A DNA stretch of 64,000 nucleotides, taken from positions 124,001-188,000 of the forward strand of contig NZNT01000019.1 of the NCBI GenBank assembly GCA_002695005.1. The letters are read 5' to 3'. Of the stretch, positions 25,627 through 34,575 are shown piece after piece. This DNA comes from Maritimibacter sp. Lineage in GTDB: Bacteria; Pseudomonadota; Alphaproteobacteria; Rhodobacterales; Rhodobacteraceae. Within the stretch, counting starts at the first letter, position 1. Each line of letters starts with the position of its first letter. The notes below the pieces were generated by a model. It was not told the DNA's origin and made no database searches. It saw nothing but the letters and a program-made list of their open reading frames with translations. The translations under genes and the position numbers were made by a program.

Positions 25627-26502
25627 TCAGGCGGTGATCATCGTGACGCCCGGAATGCGGGACAGTTCCAGCATGTCGTCGTCGTAGGAGGACGACAGTT
25701 CTTCGACAAGTTCGTTCGTCCAGCCGGGCAGGGTGATCTCCTCCTCGACCGCGTCGTCGATGGCGTATTTATCGAGAAAAGCCGAGAGGACCCGGCGGCG
25801 CTGAATTTCGCTCGTCGGCTGGTTCTCGGCCATGTAAGCGCGAAGTCGTTTCACCCCTTCGCGCTTCATGATCTGGGCCAGAATGTCGAGCCCGCCCTTG
25901 AACAGGATCCGCATGTCGATGGCCGTGATCTCATGCATGACCTCGGGCCAAATGAGGGGCGTGTCCTCGTTGCACCAGATCGTGACGGGGCAGTCCGGGT
26001 TCTCTTCACGGATGTCGCGGATCACGTCGGACCAGACCATGCCCTGCGGATTGAGCTTGCTCATGATCTCGTCGCGATTGAGATCAGCATACTTCTTGAG
26101 AAAGGCAGGGACGAACGTCGCAGGATTGCGGACGGAAAGGAAAAACTCCACGTCGTGATCGGGAAAGAGATTGTGCAGGACGCGGGTCTTTTCAGGCGCT
26201 GCCGGGTAAAGCATACCGTCTTCCAGCACGCGGCGCGGACCCGAGATGAAATTGTCGAAAGAAAAGACAAGCCGGTCCGGGTCGGTGCCGTCGAGAATCT
26301 GCTCGAGCACCATGTCCTGCGTCTCCAACGAAGCGGGCTTGCCAGCAAGCTTGACCGAGACGTCGGTCAGCAGTTGGCGGTAGCGCGAAGGTCCGGGAAC
26401 CGCGACGCCCTGCTCAGTAAAAACCTGGGTATTCTTGACGAGGGATTTGACGAGTTGGTCCTCGTCGGTGCAATGGGCGCCGATATGAAATGCGATCTGC
26501 AT
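25627..26502 (-). CDS. Sulfotransferase-like protein with degenerate PAPS loop
   Basis: ATG 26502 (291 residues) is preferred to the longer TTG start. The N-terminus MQIAFHIGAHCTDEDQLVKSL lines up with the start of sulfotransferase-like proteins, where the PAPS loop normally reads HIGAHKTGTT. Here the Lys and the GTT are replaced by Cys and DED. Further on are FFLSVRNPATFVPAFLKKY (an RNP motif like the PAPS 3'-phosphate site) and VTIWCNEDTPLIWPEVM. Catalytic sulfotransfer is therefore doubtful; a structural or binding role is possible. The gene stands alone, opposed to gapR. Confidence 0.6.
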   Translation of the reverse strand: MQIAFHIGAHCTDEDQLVKSLVKNTQVFTEQGVAVPGPSRYRQLLTDVSVKLAGKPASLETQDMVLEQILDGTDPDRLVFSFDNFISGPRRVLEDGMLYPAAPEKTRVLHNLFPDHDVEFFLSVRNPATFVPAFLKKYADLNRDEIMSKLNPQGMVWSDVIRDIREENPDCPVTIWCNEDTPLIWPEVMHEITAIDMRILFKGGLDILAQIMKREGVKRLRAYMAENQPTSEIQRRRVLSAFLDKYAIDDAVEEEITLPGWTNELVEELSSSYDDDMLELSRIPGVTMITA

Positions 26503-26590
26503 ATGAGGCGGGCCGTCCTTTCGATCCTGGGGCAACTTATAACGGGAAATCTGGACAGTTAAACCGGAAATGGGATAAGCGGGGCGAGGT

Positions 26591-28249
26591 ATGGTTGAGC
26601 AAAATGGTCAAGTTATGGCGGCGCCAAGGCGACTGCGACGTCCGGGCCCCTGGTCCACGGGGGCGCTCCTGATCGGGCTGCTCGTGGTGGGGCCGATCCT
26701 GGCCGTCGTGTGGATGGCGCTGAACCCTGTCGAGAACGTCTGGCCGCACCTGATTTCGACCACGCTCCCGCGGTACTTCAAGAACACCGTGATCCTCGCC
26801 TTGTCCGTCGCTTTCCTTTCTGCGGCGGTCGGCACGGGCGCCGCGTGGCTCATTTCCATGTACAGGTTTCCGGGCCGACGGTGGCTGGAATGGCTGTTGC
26901 TGTTTCCGCTGGCCATTCCGGCCTATGTCGGGGCCTATGCGCTCGTGGATTTTCTGGAGTATTCCGGCCCGGTCCAGACCGGTTTGCGCGGGCTGTTCGG
27001 CTGGGAGAGCGCGCGCGACTACTGGTTCCCCGAAATCCGTTCGCGCTGGGCCGCCATCGTCGTCCTGACTGCGGCGCTGTCACCGTATGTGTATCTCCTG
27101 ACCCGCACGGGGTTTCGCGAGCAGTCGGGCGGTGTCTACGAGGTGGCGCGCGCGCTCGGCACCGGTCCTTTCGGACGGTTCTGGAAGGTGGGCCTGCCGC
27201 TCGTGCGGCCCGCCATCGCTGCGGGGTCGGCCATCGTGATGATGGAGACCGTCTCGGACTTCGGAACAGTCGACTTCTTCGCGGTCCAGACACTTACCAC
27301 AGGCATCTTCACGACGTGGCTGGAGATGGGCAACGCGGGCGGTGCGGCACAGATCGCGCTCGTCATTCTGGGCCTCGTACTGATCCTTGTCGCGGTCGAG
27401 AAAGTCAGCCGCTCTAAGAGCCGGTTTTACCGTCTCGAGCGGCAACAGCGACCCGTGGAGCCGATGCAACTTTCCGGCTGGCGCGCGTGGCTGGCCACGA
27501 CGATGTGCACGATCCCCTTCGCGGTTGGCTTCGTTCTGCCGGTCAGTGTGCTCATGTGGCACGCGGTGAACAATGCCGAGGGCTGGCTTGCGCCGGGGCT
27601 GCTGCGTGCGCTTGGGCATACCGTGACAGTGGGGGGGAGCGCGGCCGTCGTGACCGTCGTGCTGGCGCTCTTCCTTGTCTACGGCGTCAGACTGACGGGC
27701 TCGCGGCTGCCACGCACAGTCCTGCCAGTTTCCACCATTGGTTATGCCGCTCCCGGCGCCGTGCTCGCGGTCGGCATCCTGATCCCCCTCGCTGCCCTCG
27801 ACAATACACTGGCAGATACGGTGCTGGCGCTGACCGGGTTCGACCCCGGTTTGCTTTTGACCGGGACCGCGGTTGCCATGGTCTATGCGTATTGCGTGCG
27901 CTTCTTCGCGATTGCACAGAACGCGGCGGATGCGGCGATGGGGCGCGTATCTCCGTCGCTGCCCATGGCGGCCCGTTCATTGGGCCGGAGCGCGGGCGGG
28001 GCACTTCGCGAGGTTTATGTGCCGCTTATCCGGGGGTCGGTGGGCACCGCGCTGCTTCTCGTCTTCGTGGATTGCGTGAAGGAACTGCCCGCCACGCTGC
28101 TGTTGCGTCCGTTCAACTACAACACGCTCGCGACTCGCGTTTACGAGAAAGCCTCGCTCGAACAGATCGGGGAGGCGGCCCCGGCTGCAATTCTCGTGAT
28201 CCTCGTGGGGCTGGTGGCTGTTGCCTTGATGGCCCGCGCGAACCGTTAG
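26591..28249 (+). CDS. Fe3+-type ABC transporter permease (FbpB/AfuB family)
   Basis: The 552-residue membrane protein is a tandem permease with two BPD_transp_1 halves, each with an EAA-type loop (EVARALGTGPFGRFWKVGLPLVRPAI and AARSLGRSAGGALREVYVPLI). About twelve helices are predicted. This layout is typical of FbpB-like iron(III) importers. No binding protein or ATPase gene is adjacent, which is unusual; those subunits must be encoded elsewhere or the system uses shared parts. ATG 26615 is an alternative start. The substrate could also be another compound moved by this permease class, such as thiamine or phosphonate. Confidence 0.88.
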   Translation: MVEQNGQVMAAPRRLRRPGPWSTGALLIGLLVVGPILAVVWMALNPVENVWPHLISTTLPRYFKNTVILALSVAFLSAAVGTGAAWLISMYRFPGRRWLEWLLLFPLAIPAYVGAYALVDFLEYSGPVQTGLRGLFGWESARDYWFPEIRSRWAAIVVLTAALSPYVYLLTRTGFREQSGGVYEVARALGTGPFGRFWKVGLPLVRPAIAAGSAIVMMETVSDFGTVDFFAVQTLTTGIFTTWLEMGNAGGAAQIALVILGLVLILVAVEKVSRSKSRFYRLERQQRPVEPMQLSGWRAWLATTMCTIPFAVGFVLPVSVLMWHAVNNAEGWLAPGLLRALGHTVTVGGSAAVVTVVLALFLVYGVRLTGSRLPRTVLPVSTIGYAAPGAVLAVGILIPLAALDNTLADTVLALTGFDPGLLLTGTAVAMVYAYCVRFFAIAQNAADAAMGRVSPSLPMAARSLGRSAGGALREVYVPLIRGSVGTALLLVFVDCVKELPATLLLRPFNYNTLATRVYEKASLEQIGEAAPAAILVILVGLVAVALMARANR

Positions 28250-28364
28250 GCGATTGACAGGGCCCACGAGCAGGCCTACCTGCGCTTCGATGCGCCGATG
28301 AGCGCAGCGTGTCGCCCGCCGCGTAGCCAACCGGCAAATGAGCGGGCCCTTTGGATGTGACATC

Positions 28365-29315
28365 ATGACGGGAATGTTGTTTCCCTCGGGCGATCCCACC
28401 GCGGACCGGCGGGCGGGCTATGCGGAGACGATGGCGCATCTCGGCGACATGGACGCCGCGATACAGGTGTTGGGAATTGCGCTGGACCTGTCGCCGGACT
28501 GGGCCGCAGGGTGGTTCCGCCTCGGGGAGTTCCACGACCTTGTGGGCGAAACAGACGTTGCCGTGGAGATGTGGCGACGGGCCGAGGCCTTGGACCCGTC
28601 CGACCCTTTCGGCGCGGGACTGAGGTGCGATCTCACCCGCGCGGTGCCGGTGTCCGAGACGATGCCGCCGGCCTTCGTGGAGCTGCTCTTCGACCAGTAT
28701 GCTTCGCGCTTCGAATCTTCGCTGGTCGGCAAGCTGGAATATTGCGGGCCGGAAGAGATCATGTTGGCGCTTGATGCCGCCGGATTTCATAACGCGGCCC
28801 GTGCGCTCGACCTTGGCTGCGGCACGGGCCTCTTGGGCGAGCGTCTGCGCCCATTCTGCCGCTGGCTGGAGGGATATGATTTGTCGGCAGGGATGCTTGG
28901 GGAGGCGGAGGCGAAAGGCCTCTACGATCGGCTCGGGAAGCGTGACATCGGTGCGCTAGAAATCGTGGGCGCTCCTTTCGACCTGATCGTCGCGGCCGAC
29001 GTTTTCGCCTATCTTGGCGCCTTGGAACGGGTCGTGGCGTGGTGTGCCGGGATGCTCGTACCGGGCGGGAGGTTCGCTTTCACGGTGGAGCAAGGCACTG
29101 AAGGTGTGACTCTGCGCGAGAGCCAACGGTTTGCTCACGGGCGTGATTACATAGAGGACATCCTGCAAGAGGCAGGCTTTGGCGCGATCCGGATCGCCGA
29201 TTGCGTGGTCCGCATGGATCGAGGGGCCCCCGTTGCGTCGCTCTGCGTCGTGGCTGACTTGTCAAGCACGACCCGGGATGCCGGCGAAGAGGAGCGGGCC
29301 GTCCTCCTGGCTTGA
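28365..29315 (+). CDS. TPR-containing SAM-dependent methyltransferase
   Basis: ATG 28365 gives 316 residues; ATG 28338 and 28374 are alternatives without a clear ribosome site. The N-terminal region (about residues 15-85) contains two TPR-like units (GDMDAAIQVLGIALDLSPDW, GETDVAVEMWRRAEALDPSD). A class I methyltransferase fold follows with motif I ALDLGCGTGLLGERL and the post-motif AADVFAYLGAL. This TPR-methyltransferase layout is common in alphaproteobacteria and the substrate is unknown. The gene starts about 115 bases after the permease gene on the same strand. Confidence 0.82.
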   Translation: MTGMLFPSGDPTADRRAGYAETMAHLGDMDAAIQVLGIALDLSPDWAAGWFRLGEFHDLVGETDVAVEMWRRAEALDPSDPFGAGLRCDLTRAVPVSETMPPAFVELLFDQYASRFESSLVGKLEYCGPEEIMLALDAAGFHNAARALDLGCGTGLLGERLRPFCRWLEGYDLSAGMLGEAEAKGLYDRLGKRDIGALEIVGAPFDLIVAADVFAYLGALERVVAWCAGMLVPGGRFAFTVEQGTEGVTLRESQRFAHGRDYIEDILQEAGFGAIRIADCVVRMDRGAPVASLCVVADLSSTTRDAGEEERAVLLA

Positions 29316-29459
29316 GCGGTTCCGGAATGAACGGGCTCGTGCCCGCTTAGGTGTTGCGCCGCCCCGGCTGCGCCGGGACGCCGCGGCGGGGGAGGCGATG
29401 CCTCTCCGTTGCCTCGTAGGTGAACCCTCTCACCGCGTCATCTGAAAGCGGAGATGCGG

Positions 29460-30482
29460 TCAGGCGTGCAGGGCGTGGATCAGTGTATTGAGGTCCACGG
29501 TGCCGATCATCTTGCCGGACTCGTCCGTCACGCCGACGATGCGATTGGGCGCGTCGTTGATAACCGGGAAGGCCTCGGACAACACCATCTCGCCATCCAC
29601 GACCGTCCCGTCGAACCCTTCCGGGGCCGGGGAGGCGAGACCATAAAGACGGATCACCTTGGCGCGGTTGATGTCTTTGGTGAAGTCCGCGATGTAATCA
29701 TCCGCCGGCTTCAGCACGATCTCTTGCGCATCGCCCTCCTGAATGAGGGCGCCGTCGCGAAGGATCGCGATATTTTCGCCCAGTCTCAGCGCTTCGTCGA
29801 GGTCGTGGGTGATGAAGATGATCGTCTTGTGCAATTCATCCTGAAGTTCGAGCAGGATCGACTGCATGTCGTATCGGATCAGAGGGTCGAGCGCCGAGAA
29901 GGCCTCATCCATCAGCAGGATCTCGGCATCAGGGGCGAGCGCGCGAGCCAGGCCGACACGCTGTTGCATCCCGCCCGAAAGCTGGCCGGGGTAGTGCCGT
30001 TCGTAGCCGGTCAGTCCGACGCGGTCGATCCAGTGCTGCGCGCGTTTCTTGGCCTCGCTTTCGTCGACGCCTTGGATGGTCAGGCCATACTGGACATTCT
30101 CCTCGACGAGACGGTGGGGGAGGAGACCGAACTTCTGAAACACCATCGACATTTTGAAGCGCCGGATGTCGCGAAGCTGTTCTTCGGACATCTTCATCAC
30201 GTCCTCGCCGTCCACGAGGATTTCCCCTGCGGTCGGTTCAATCAGCCGGTTCACATGGCGGATCAGGGTGGATTTGCCCGAGCCCGACAAGCCCATGATG
30301 ACCTGAATGCGCTTTTCCGGGATGTCGAGGGAGACGTCCTGAATGCCAAGCACATGATTGTGCTTGTCCAGAAGCTCTGGCTTACCCATGCCATCCTTGA
30401 CCAGCGGCAGGACTTTCTGGGGCTTGTTGCCGAAGATCTTGTAGAGGTTCTTGATCTGAACCTTGATGTTTTCTTCAGTCAT
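29460..30482 (-). CDS. proV: Glycine betaine/proline-type ABC transporter ATPase
   Basis: The 340-residue ATPase belongs to the ProV/OpuAA class: long N-terminal segment (LYKIFGNKPQKVLPLV), Walker A GLSGSGKST, signature LSGGMQQRV, Walker B ILLMDEAFSALDP (DEA instead of DEP, usual in ProV), and His in FITHDLDEAL. A short C-terminal CBS-like part (about residues 280-340) may sense ionic strength. Its start overlaps the proW stop by 8 bases. It energises osmolyte uptake; in marine bacteria such systems may also take DMSP. Confidence 0.92.
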   Translation of the reverse strand: MTEENIKVQIKNLYKIFGNKPQKVLPLVKDGMGKPELLDKHNHVLGIQDVSLDIPEKRIQVIMGLSGSGKSTLIRHVNRLIEPTAGEILVDGEDVMKMSEEQLRDIRRFKMSMVFQKFGLLPHRLVEENVQYGLTIQGVDESEAKKRAQHWIDRVGLTGYERHYPGQLSGGMQQRVGLARALAPDAEILLMDEAFSALDPLIRYDMQSILLELQDELHKTIIFITHDLDEALRLGENIAILRDGALIQEGDAQEIVLKPADDYIADFTKDINRAKVIRLYGLASPAPEGFDGTVVDGEMVLSEAFPVINDAPNRIVGVTDESGKMIGTVDLNTLIHALHA

Positions 30483-31365
30483 TACCGTGTCCCGTGCGAT
30501 AGGCCTGAAGCCGTTTTCCGTAGGTCTGCGAGACCCGGTCGAAGATGATCGCCAGTGCCACGATAGCCAGGCCGTTCATCACGCCGAGCGCGAGGTACTG
30601 GTTTGAGATCGCACGCAGCACTGGGACACCAAGGCCCTGAACGCCGATCATCGAAGCGATAACGACCATCGAAAGGGCCATCATGATGGTCTGATTCACG
30701 CCCGCAAAGATGTTGGGCAGCGCCAGAGGGACTTGCACGCCGAACAGTTTCTGACGCGGAGAGGCGCCGAATGCATCGGCCGCCTCCATCACGTCGCTGT
30801 CGACGAGGCGGATGCCAAGGTTCGTCAGGCGCACGATCGGCGGGATCGCATAGATGCACACGGCGATCAGGCCAGGCACCTTGCCGATACCCAGGAGCAT
30901 GACGACGGGGATGAGGTAGACGAATGACGGGATCGTCTGCATTACGTCGAGGATCGGGGTGATGATCGACTGCATCCGGTCCGAACGCGACATCAGGATA
31001 CCGATCGGGATGCCGATGGCGATACAGAGGATCGTGGCGACCGAGATGATCGCGAGGGTGGACATCGTATCCTCCCACATCCCGAAAAAGCCGATGAGGA
31101 CGAAGGCAAAGACCGAACCGATCGTGATCTTCCAGTCCCGTGCGCCCAGCCATGCCAGCCCGCCGATGACCAGCAGGATGATTGGCCACGGCGTGGCCTG
31201 AAGCAGGTCCTCGAACCAGACGAGGAACTGCAGGAGAGGGTTGAAGAATGCCTCCAGCGCTTCCCCGGTGGCGCGCGTGAATTCACGGAAGTTGCCGTCG
31301 ATCCAGCGGCGCATGGCTGAAAGGTCGGCCCGTCCCAATGACGGGAATTCAGTCAGAAATTCCAT
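30475..31365 (-). CDS. proW: Glycine betaine/proline-type ABC transporter permease
   Basis: The 296-residue permease begins with an amphipathic N-terminus (LSAMRRWIDGNFREFTRATGEALEAF), followed by about six to seven helices. The conserved EAA loop is EAADAFGASPRQKLFGVQVPLALPNI, as in ProW/OpuAB. It overlaps proV by 8 bases and is separated from proX by a terminator-like hairpin. It forms the translocation channel for quaternary-amine compatible solutes. Confidence 0.92.
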   Translation of the reverse strand: MEFLTEFPSLGRADLSAMRRWIDGNFREFTRATGEALEAFFNPLLQFLVWFEDLLQATPWPIILLVIGGLAWLGARDWKITIGSVFAFVLIGFFGMWEDTMSTLAIISVATILCIAIGIPIGILMSRSDRMQSIITPILDVMQTIPSFVYLIPVVMLLGIGKVPGLIAVCIYAIPPIVRLTNLGIRLVDSDVMEAADAFGASPRQKLFGVQVPLALPNIFAGVNQTIMMALSMVVIASMIGVQGLGVPVLRAISNQYLALGVMNGLAIVALAIIFDRVSQTYGKRLQAYRTGHGND

Positions 31366-31400
31366 CCCTGTGTCCCTTGGCGGTTGTTATCGTTGGATTG

Positions 31401-31429
31401 AAAAAGGGCCCGCGTCCGACGCGGGCCCT
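31401..31429 (-). terminator. Terminator/attenuator between proX and proW
   Basis: On the minus strand the stem GGGCCCGCGTC / GACGCGGGCCC with a very short loop is followed by TTTTT. It should end many transcripts after proX, leaving proW and proV at a lower level. Confidence 0.82.
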
Positions 31430-31448
31430 CTGTACCGTCAGGCGGCGA

Positions 31449-32459
31449 TCAAAGTGCGTCCTTGACCTTGGTTGCCACGTCTTCGGACACCCAGGACGTC
31501 CAGATGTCCTCATGCGAGATGAGGAATTCGAACGCGGCATCTTCGCCGGTCGCCTGGTTCTCGTTCATGAATACGAGCATCTGGTTCATGATGTCGCCGG
31601 GGAAGACCCGCGATTCAAAGTAATCCGCCGCGACGCCGCCCTTCTCCATGAAGTCGTCGGTCACGACCGTCTCGACCTCGGACACGGTCCAGGCGGTCGG
31701 CTGCGGATCCTGGCAGTCCTGTTCGGCCAGCGCGATGCAGCCGTCCCAGTTCTCACGTCCTGCGAACTCGACTTCGAACGGCAGCATGACCATGTCGTAC
31801 TTGCCGATCATCGAGGTGGGCGACCAGTAGTAGCCGAACCAGTTCTCGCCACGGTCGGCGGCTTTCGCCATCGAACCGTCCAGGCCGGCAGCCGAGCCGG
31901 GATCGACAAGAACCCAGCCTTTTTCTTCCATGTCGAAAGCGCGGAAGAGGTTGGCGTTCACGAGTTGGCAGCCCCAGCCGGCCGGACAGCCGATGAAGGC
32001 GCCTTTGGATTTGTCTTCGGCATAGGGGAACAGGTCCGGACGCTCGAGCAGCTTCTCGACTGTATCGAGTTCCGGGTATTCCTCGGCAAATGCAGGGGTC
32101 ACCCACCAGCCTTCTCCCAGACCCGTGATCGGGCCGTCGTTGAGGGCCACGAGCGAGCCTTCTTCCTTGGCTGCGGTGAGCGGGTCCCGCACCGCATTGA
32201 TCCAGAGTTCCGGCGCCACGTCCGGCTCTGCCTTCTCGCTCATCGAGGCGAAGGTCGTTGTCGTCGCGCCCGGGATGAGCGAAACGTCACAGCCATAACC
32301 TTCCTCGAGGATGATGGCATCGACATTGGCCATCAGTTCGGCCGAAGCCCAGTCCATTTCGGCGATCGAAACGTCGCCGCATTCCTGCGCCATCGCCGCT
32401 CCAGCGAAGCTTACGGAAAGGCCAAGCGCGCCGAGCACGCTGAGTGTCTTGGTTTTCAT
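31449..32459 (-). CDS. proX: Glycine betaine/proline-type ABC transporter substrate-binding protein
   Basis: The 336-residue product has a type I signal peptide (MKTKTLSVLGALGLSVSFAGAAMAQ) and an OpuAC domain starting CGDVSIAEMDWASAELMAN. Several Trp residues that could form the aromatic cage for quaternary ammonium or sulfonium groups are present (MDWASAE, GEGWWVTPAF, GYYWSP). It heads the proX-proW-proV operon. Glycine betaine, proline betaine, choline or DMSP are possible ligands; sequence alone does not separate them. Confidence 0.9.
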   Translation of the reverse strand: MKTKTLSVLGALGLSVSFAGAAMAQECGDVSIAEMDWASAELMANVDAIILEEGYGCDVSLIPGATTTTFASMSEKAEPDVAPELWINAVRDPLTAAKEEGSLVALNDGPITGLGEGWWVTPAFAEEYPELDTVEKLLERPDLFPYAEDKSKGAFIGCPAGWGCQLVNANLFRAFDMEEKGWVLVDPGSAAGLDGSMAKAADRGENWFGYYWSPTSMIGKYDMVMLPFEVEFAGRENWDGCIALAEQDCQDPQPTAWTVSEVETVVTDDFMEKGGVAADYFESRVFPGDIMNQMLVFMNENQATGEDAAFEFLISHEDIWTSWVSEDVATKVKDAL

Positions 32460-32688
32460 GATTGTCTCCCTGTGTGGTCGTCAGTTCAGGTTTTTTCATC
32501 TGTCCCGAATGCGACACCAACTCATGCACATGTCGCAAACAGAGCATAGGCTCCGGAGGTTGTAAACACTCCGGCGCCGCGCAGCGCGAAGATTTGACGG
32601 GCCACTGGGCAAAAAAACCAAAGGAAATCGACTGACAGGCGCGCATGGGCTTGATCGAAGCCGCTGCCCGGTCTAAATCGCGCCGAGT

Positions 32689-32764
32689 GCCCCTATAGCT
32701 CAGCTGGTAGAGCAACTGATTTGTAATCAGTAGGTCCGCGGTTCGAGTCCGTGTGGGGGCACCA
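32689..32764 (+). tRNA. tRNA-Thr (anticodon UGU)
   Basis: The 76-base gene folds as a full cloverleaf: acceptor GCCCCTA / TGGGGGC, D-arm AGCTCAGCTGGTAGAGC, anticodon stem ACTGA / TCAGT with loop TTTGTAA (anticodon TGT), T-loop GGTTCGAGTCC. The 3' CCA is encoded. It reads ACA threonine codons. It lies between proX and the M24 gene. tRNA ends can serve as integration sites, but no integrase or repeat is seen here. Confidence 0.97.
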
Positions 32765-32938
32765 CAACTTTCTGTTTTCATTGTTCAATTATCCTGACGC
32801 AACGGTCAGAAGTGCGATGAGAATAACGCTGGGCCCTTCCAGATTCATTCTGGAGCGGTGAAAGACGCGGGGGTGCTTGGCCTTGCGACCAGGGATTTGC
32901 CGGAAGTAAGGCGAACGATCGGCCCGCGCATTCAATTC

Positions 32939-34198
32939 TTAGTGCAGTAACGCCTCTTCGAACGGAAAGCGCGAGAGGGTTTCGACGCCGGTTTCGGTGA
33001 TAAGCACTTGCTCTTCGAGCTTTACGCCTTCGCCCCCGTCTGCGGCACCAATGAAGCTTTCGACGCAAAGCGTCATGCCGGGAAGGATCTCGCCATCGTA
33101 TCCGGCATCCGGGAAGTCCCCGTGATGGTAGAGATAGGGGTACTCCCCGGTCATACCGCAGCCGTGAGCCGACAAGTAATAGCGGTGCGCATAGTACTTC
33201 TCCGGGATGTCCCATGCTGCGTCCGCATAGTCTCGGAAGGACAAACCGGGACGCAGGATCGAAATGTTGTGCTGAACCTGTTCATAAGCCGTGTTGTAGA
33301 GTTCGCGTTGTGCGGCGGTCGGGGCGTTGGGGCCTGCGTGGAAGGTGCGCGAGAAGTCCGAGTAGTAGCCGTGACAACCGACCACATCGGTATCGAGGGC
33401 GATCAGGTCGTTTTCGCCAATCACATTCGGTCCGGTTTCCTGAAACCATGGGTTCGTGCGCGGACCGGCATTCAGGAGCCGGGTTTCGATGTAGTCGCCA
33501 TTCTGCGCGATGATGGCGCGATGCAGGACCGACCAGAGTTCGGCTTCCGTCAAACCCGGTCGGATCGCGACGCGAAGCTCGGCGACGCCCCGCTCTGTCG
33601 CACGCAGTGAGCTGCGCACGCATTTAAGCTCTTCCTCCGATTTGATGGCGCGCGCCATTTCGATGGGATGCTGGGCGTCGACGACCCGGAGTCCGGCGTT
33701 AGACAACGCGATCGCAACACCGGCGTTCAGCCGCTCGAGTCCTATGGTCGCTCCTGGGCCGCCCAGAACCTCGGCGAGCGTGTCGGCCATTTCGTTGGCC
33801 CAGTCGGCTTCGCGTTTCGCGATGTCGGGGCCGGCGGCAACGAAGCTGGCAGTGGCTGCCGGGCGCACTTCATCCACCGTCTCATAGCCTTCACCGAGGT
33901 GCTGTGCGCCGGTGAACTCGAAGAGGATTGAGCGGTGCGCGGTCAGCAGGAGATATCGCGAGGGCGTGTTGCGGGAGGTGAAAACCTGCATATTCCGCGT
34001 GCCGGTCGCATAGCGGATGTTGACTGGATCGGACAGGATCAGCGCATCGATGCCCAGAAGCTCCATCTGCGTCCGCACACGGTCGCGGCGGTAGAGCCGC
34101 ACCGCCGAGAGGTCGATGCCTTCGCTTTCCGGAGTCCGGTCGAGAAGTGAGAGATCGTGGAGATCACCGCGTTCGGCGTGCCAATCCAGTGTCGTCAT
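32939..34198 (-). CDS. M24-family metalloenzyme resembling DMSP lyase DddP
   Basis: ATG 34198 (419 residues) has GGAG upstream. The protein shares with the recalled DddP sequence NIRYATGTRNMQ, ETRLLNAGPRTNPWFQE and the metal-ligand set: both Asp of ALDTDVVG, Asp in SDFSRTF, His in SAHGCGM, Glu in LCVESF and Glu in KLEEQVLI. DddP cleaves dimethylsulfoniopropionate to DMS and acrylate and is derived from M24 peptidases. Other M24 enzymes (Xaa-Pro dipeptidase, ectoine hydrolase, creatinase) are possible. The nearby betaine-type importer fits an osmolyte substrate. Membership in the DddP-like clade is well supported; lyase activity is not proven. Confidence 0.75.
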   Translation of the reverse strand: MTTLDWHAERGDLHDLSLLDRTPESEGIDLSAVRLYRRDRVRTQMELLGIDALILSDPVNIRYATGTRNMQVFTSRNTPSRYLLLTAHRSILFEFTGAQHLGEGYETVDEVRPAATASFVAAGPDIAKREADWANEMADTLAEVLGGPGATIGLERLNAGVAIALSNAGLRVVDAQHPIEMARAIKSEEELKCVRSSLRATERGVAELRVAIRPGLTEAELWSVLHRAIIAQNGDYIETRLLNAGPRTNPWFQETGPNVIGENDLIALDTDVVGCHGYYSDFSRTFHAGPNAPTAAQRELYNTAYEQVQHNISILRPGLSFRDYADAAWDIPEKYYAHRYYLSAHGCGMTGEYPYLYHHGDFPDAGYDGEILPGMTLCVESFIGAADGGEGVKLEEQVLITETGVETLSRFPFEEALLH

Positions 34199-34575
34199 GG
34201 TCGTCTCCAAGCGGCTGTTTCGCGTCGGGTCAGTAGCGTTCTGCATCAAGCCGTGAGAAAATGCGACCTTTGAAGTATGCGACCGGCGAAGGCCTTTCCT
34301 GCCAGGTCGGAGTCGGCTGTAGCCGTGCCTGAACGGACTGCCGGGCATGCCATTTTCCGGACGCGATACTTTGCAGGCAGCAAACCGAGTCGGCGCAATA
34401 CCGGCCTGCAGCGCACAACTCGTGATTAAGAAACCATTGAAACTGGGTAGATGCGAGCGAGATTTCATGTTCTCTTGGAACACGTCGTTAATTTTTGGCC
34501 TCCTTCCTCGTCAGTCTGCGAGAGGCGGTTTCAAATAGCGCATCACGTTGGTGTGCGAACAGACAGGGAGAGACT
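34199..34575. other. Intergenic region between divergent M24 gene and dipeptide operon
   Basis: These 377 bases must hold two divergent promoters. I see no coding frame with a ribosome site, no RNA gene and no convincing palindrome. The part just upstream of the binding-protein gene is AT-richer than its surroundings (about 34420-34500). Confidence 0.6.

Noticed and set aside
28250-28364. Possible RNA gene between the FbpB-type permease and the methyltransferase
   Set aside because: Local inverted repeats are short and no cloverleaf or known RNA pattern could be built.
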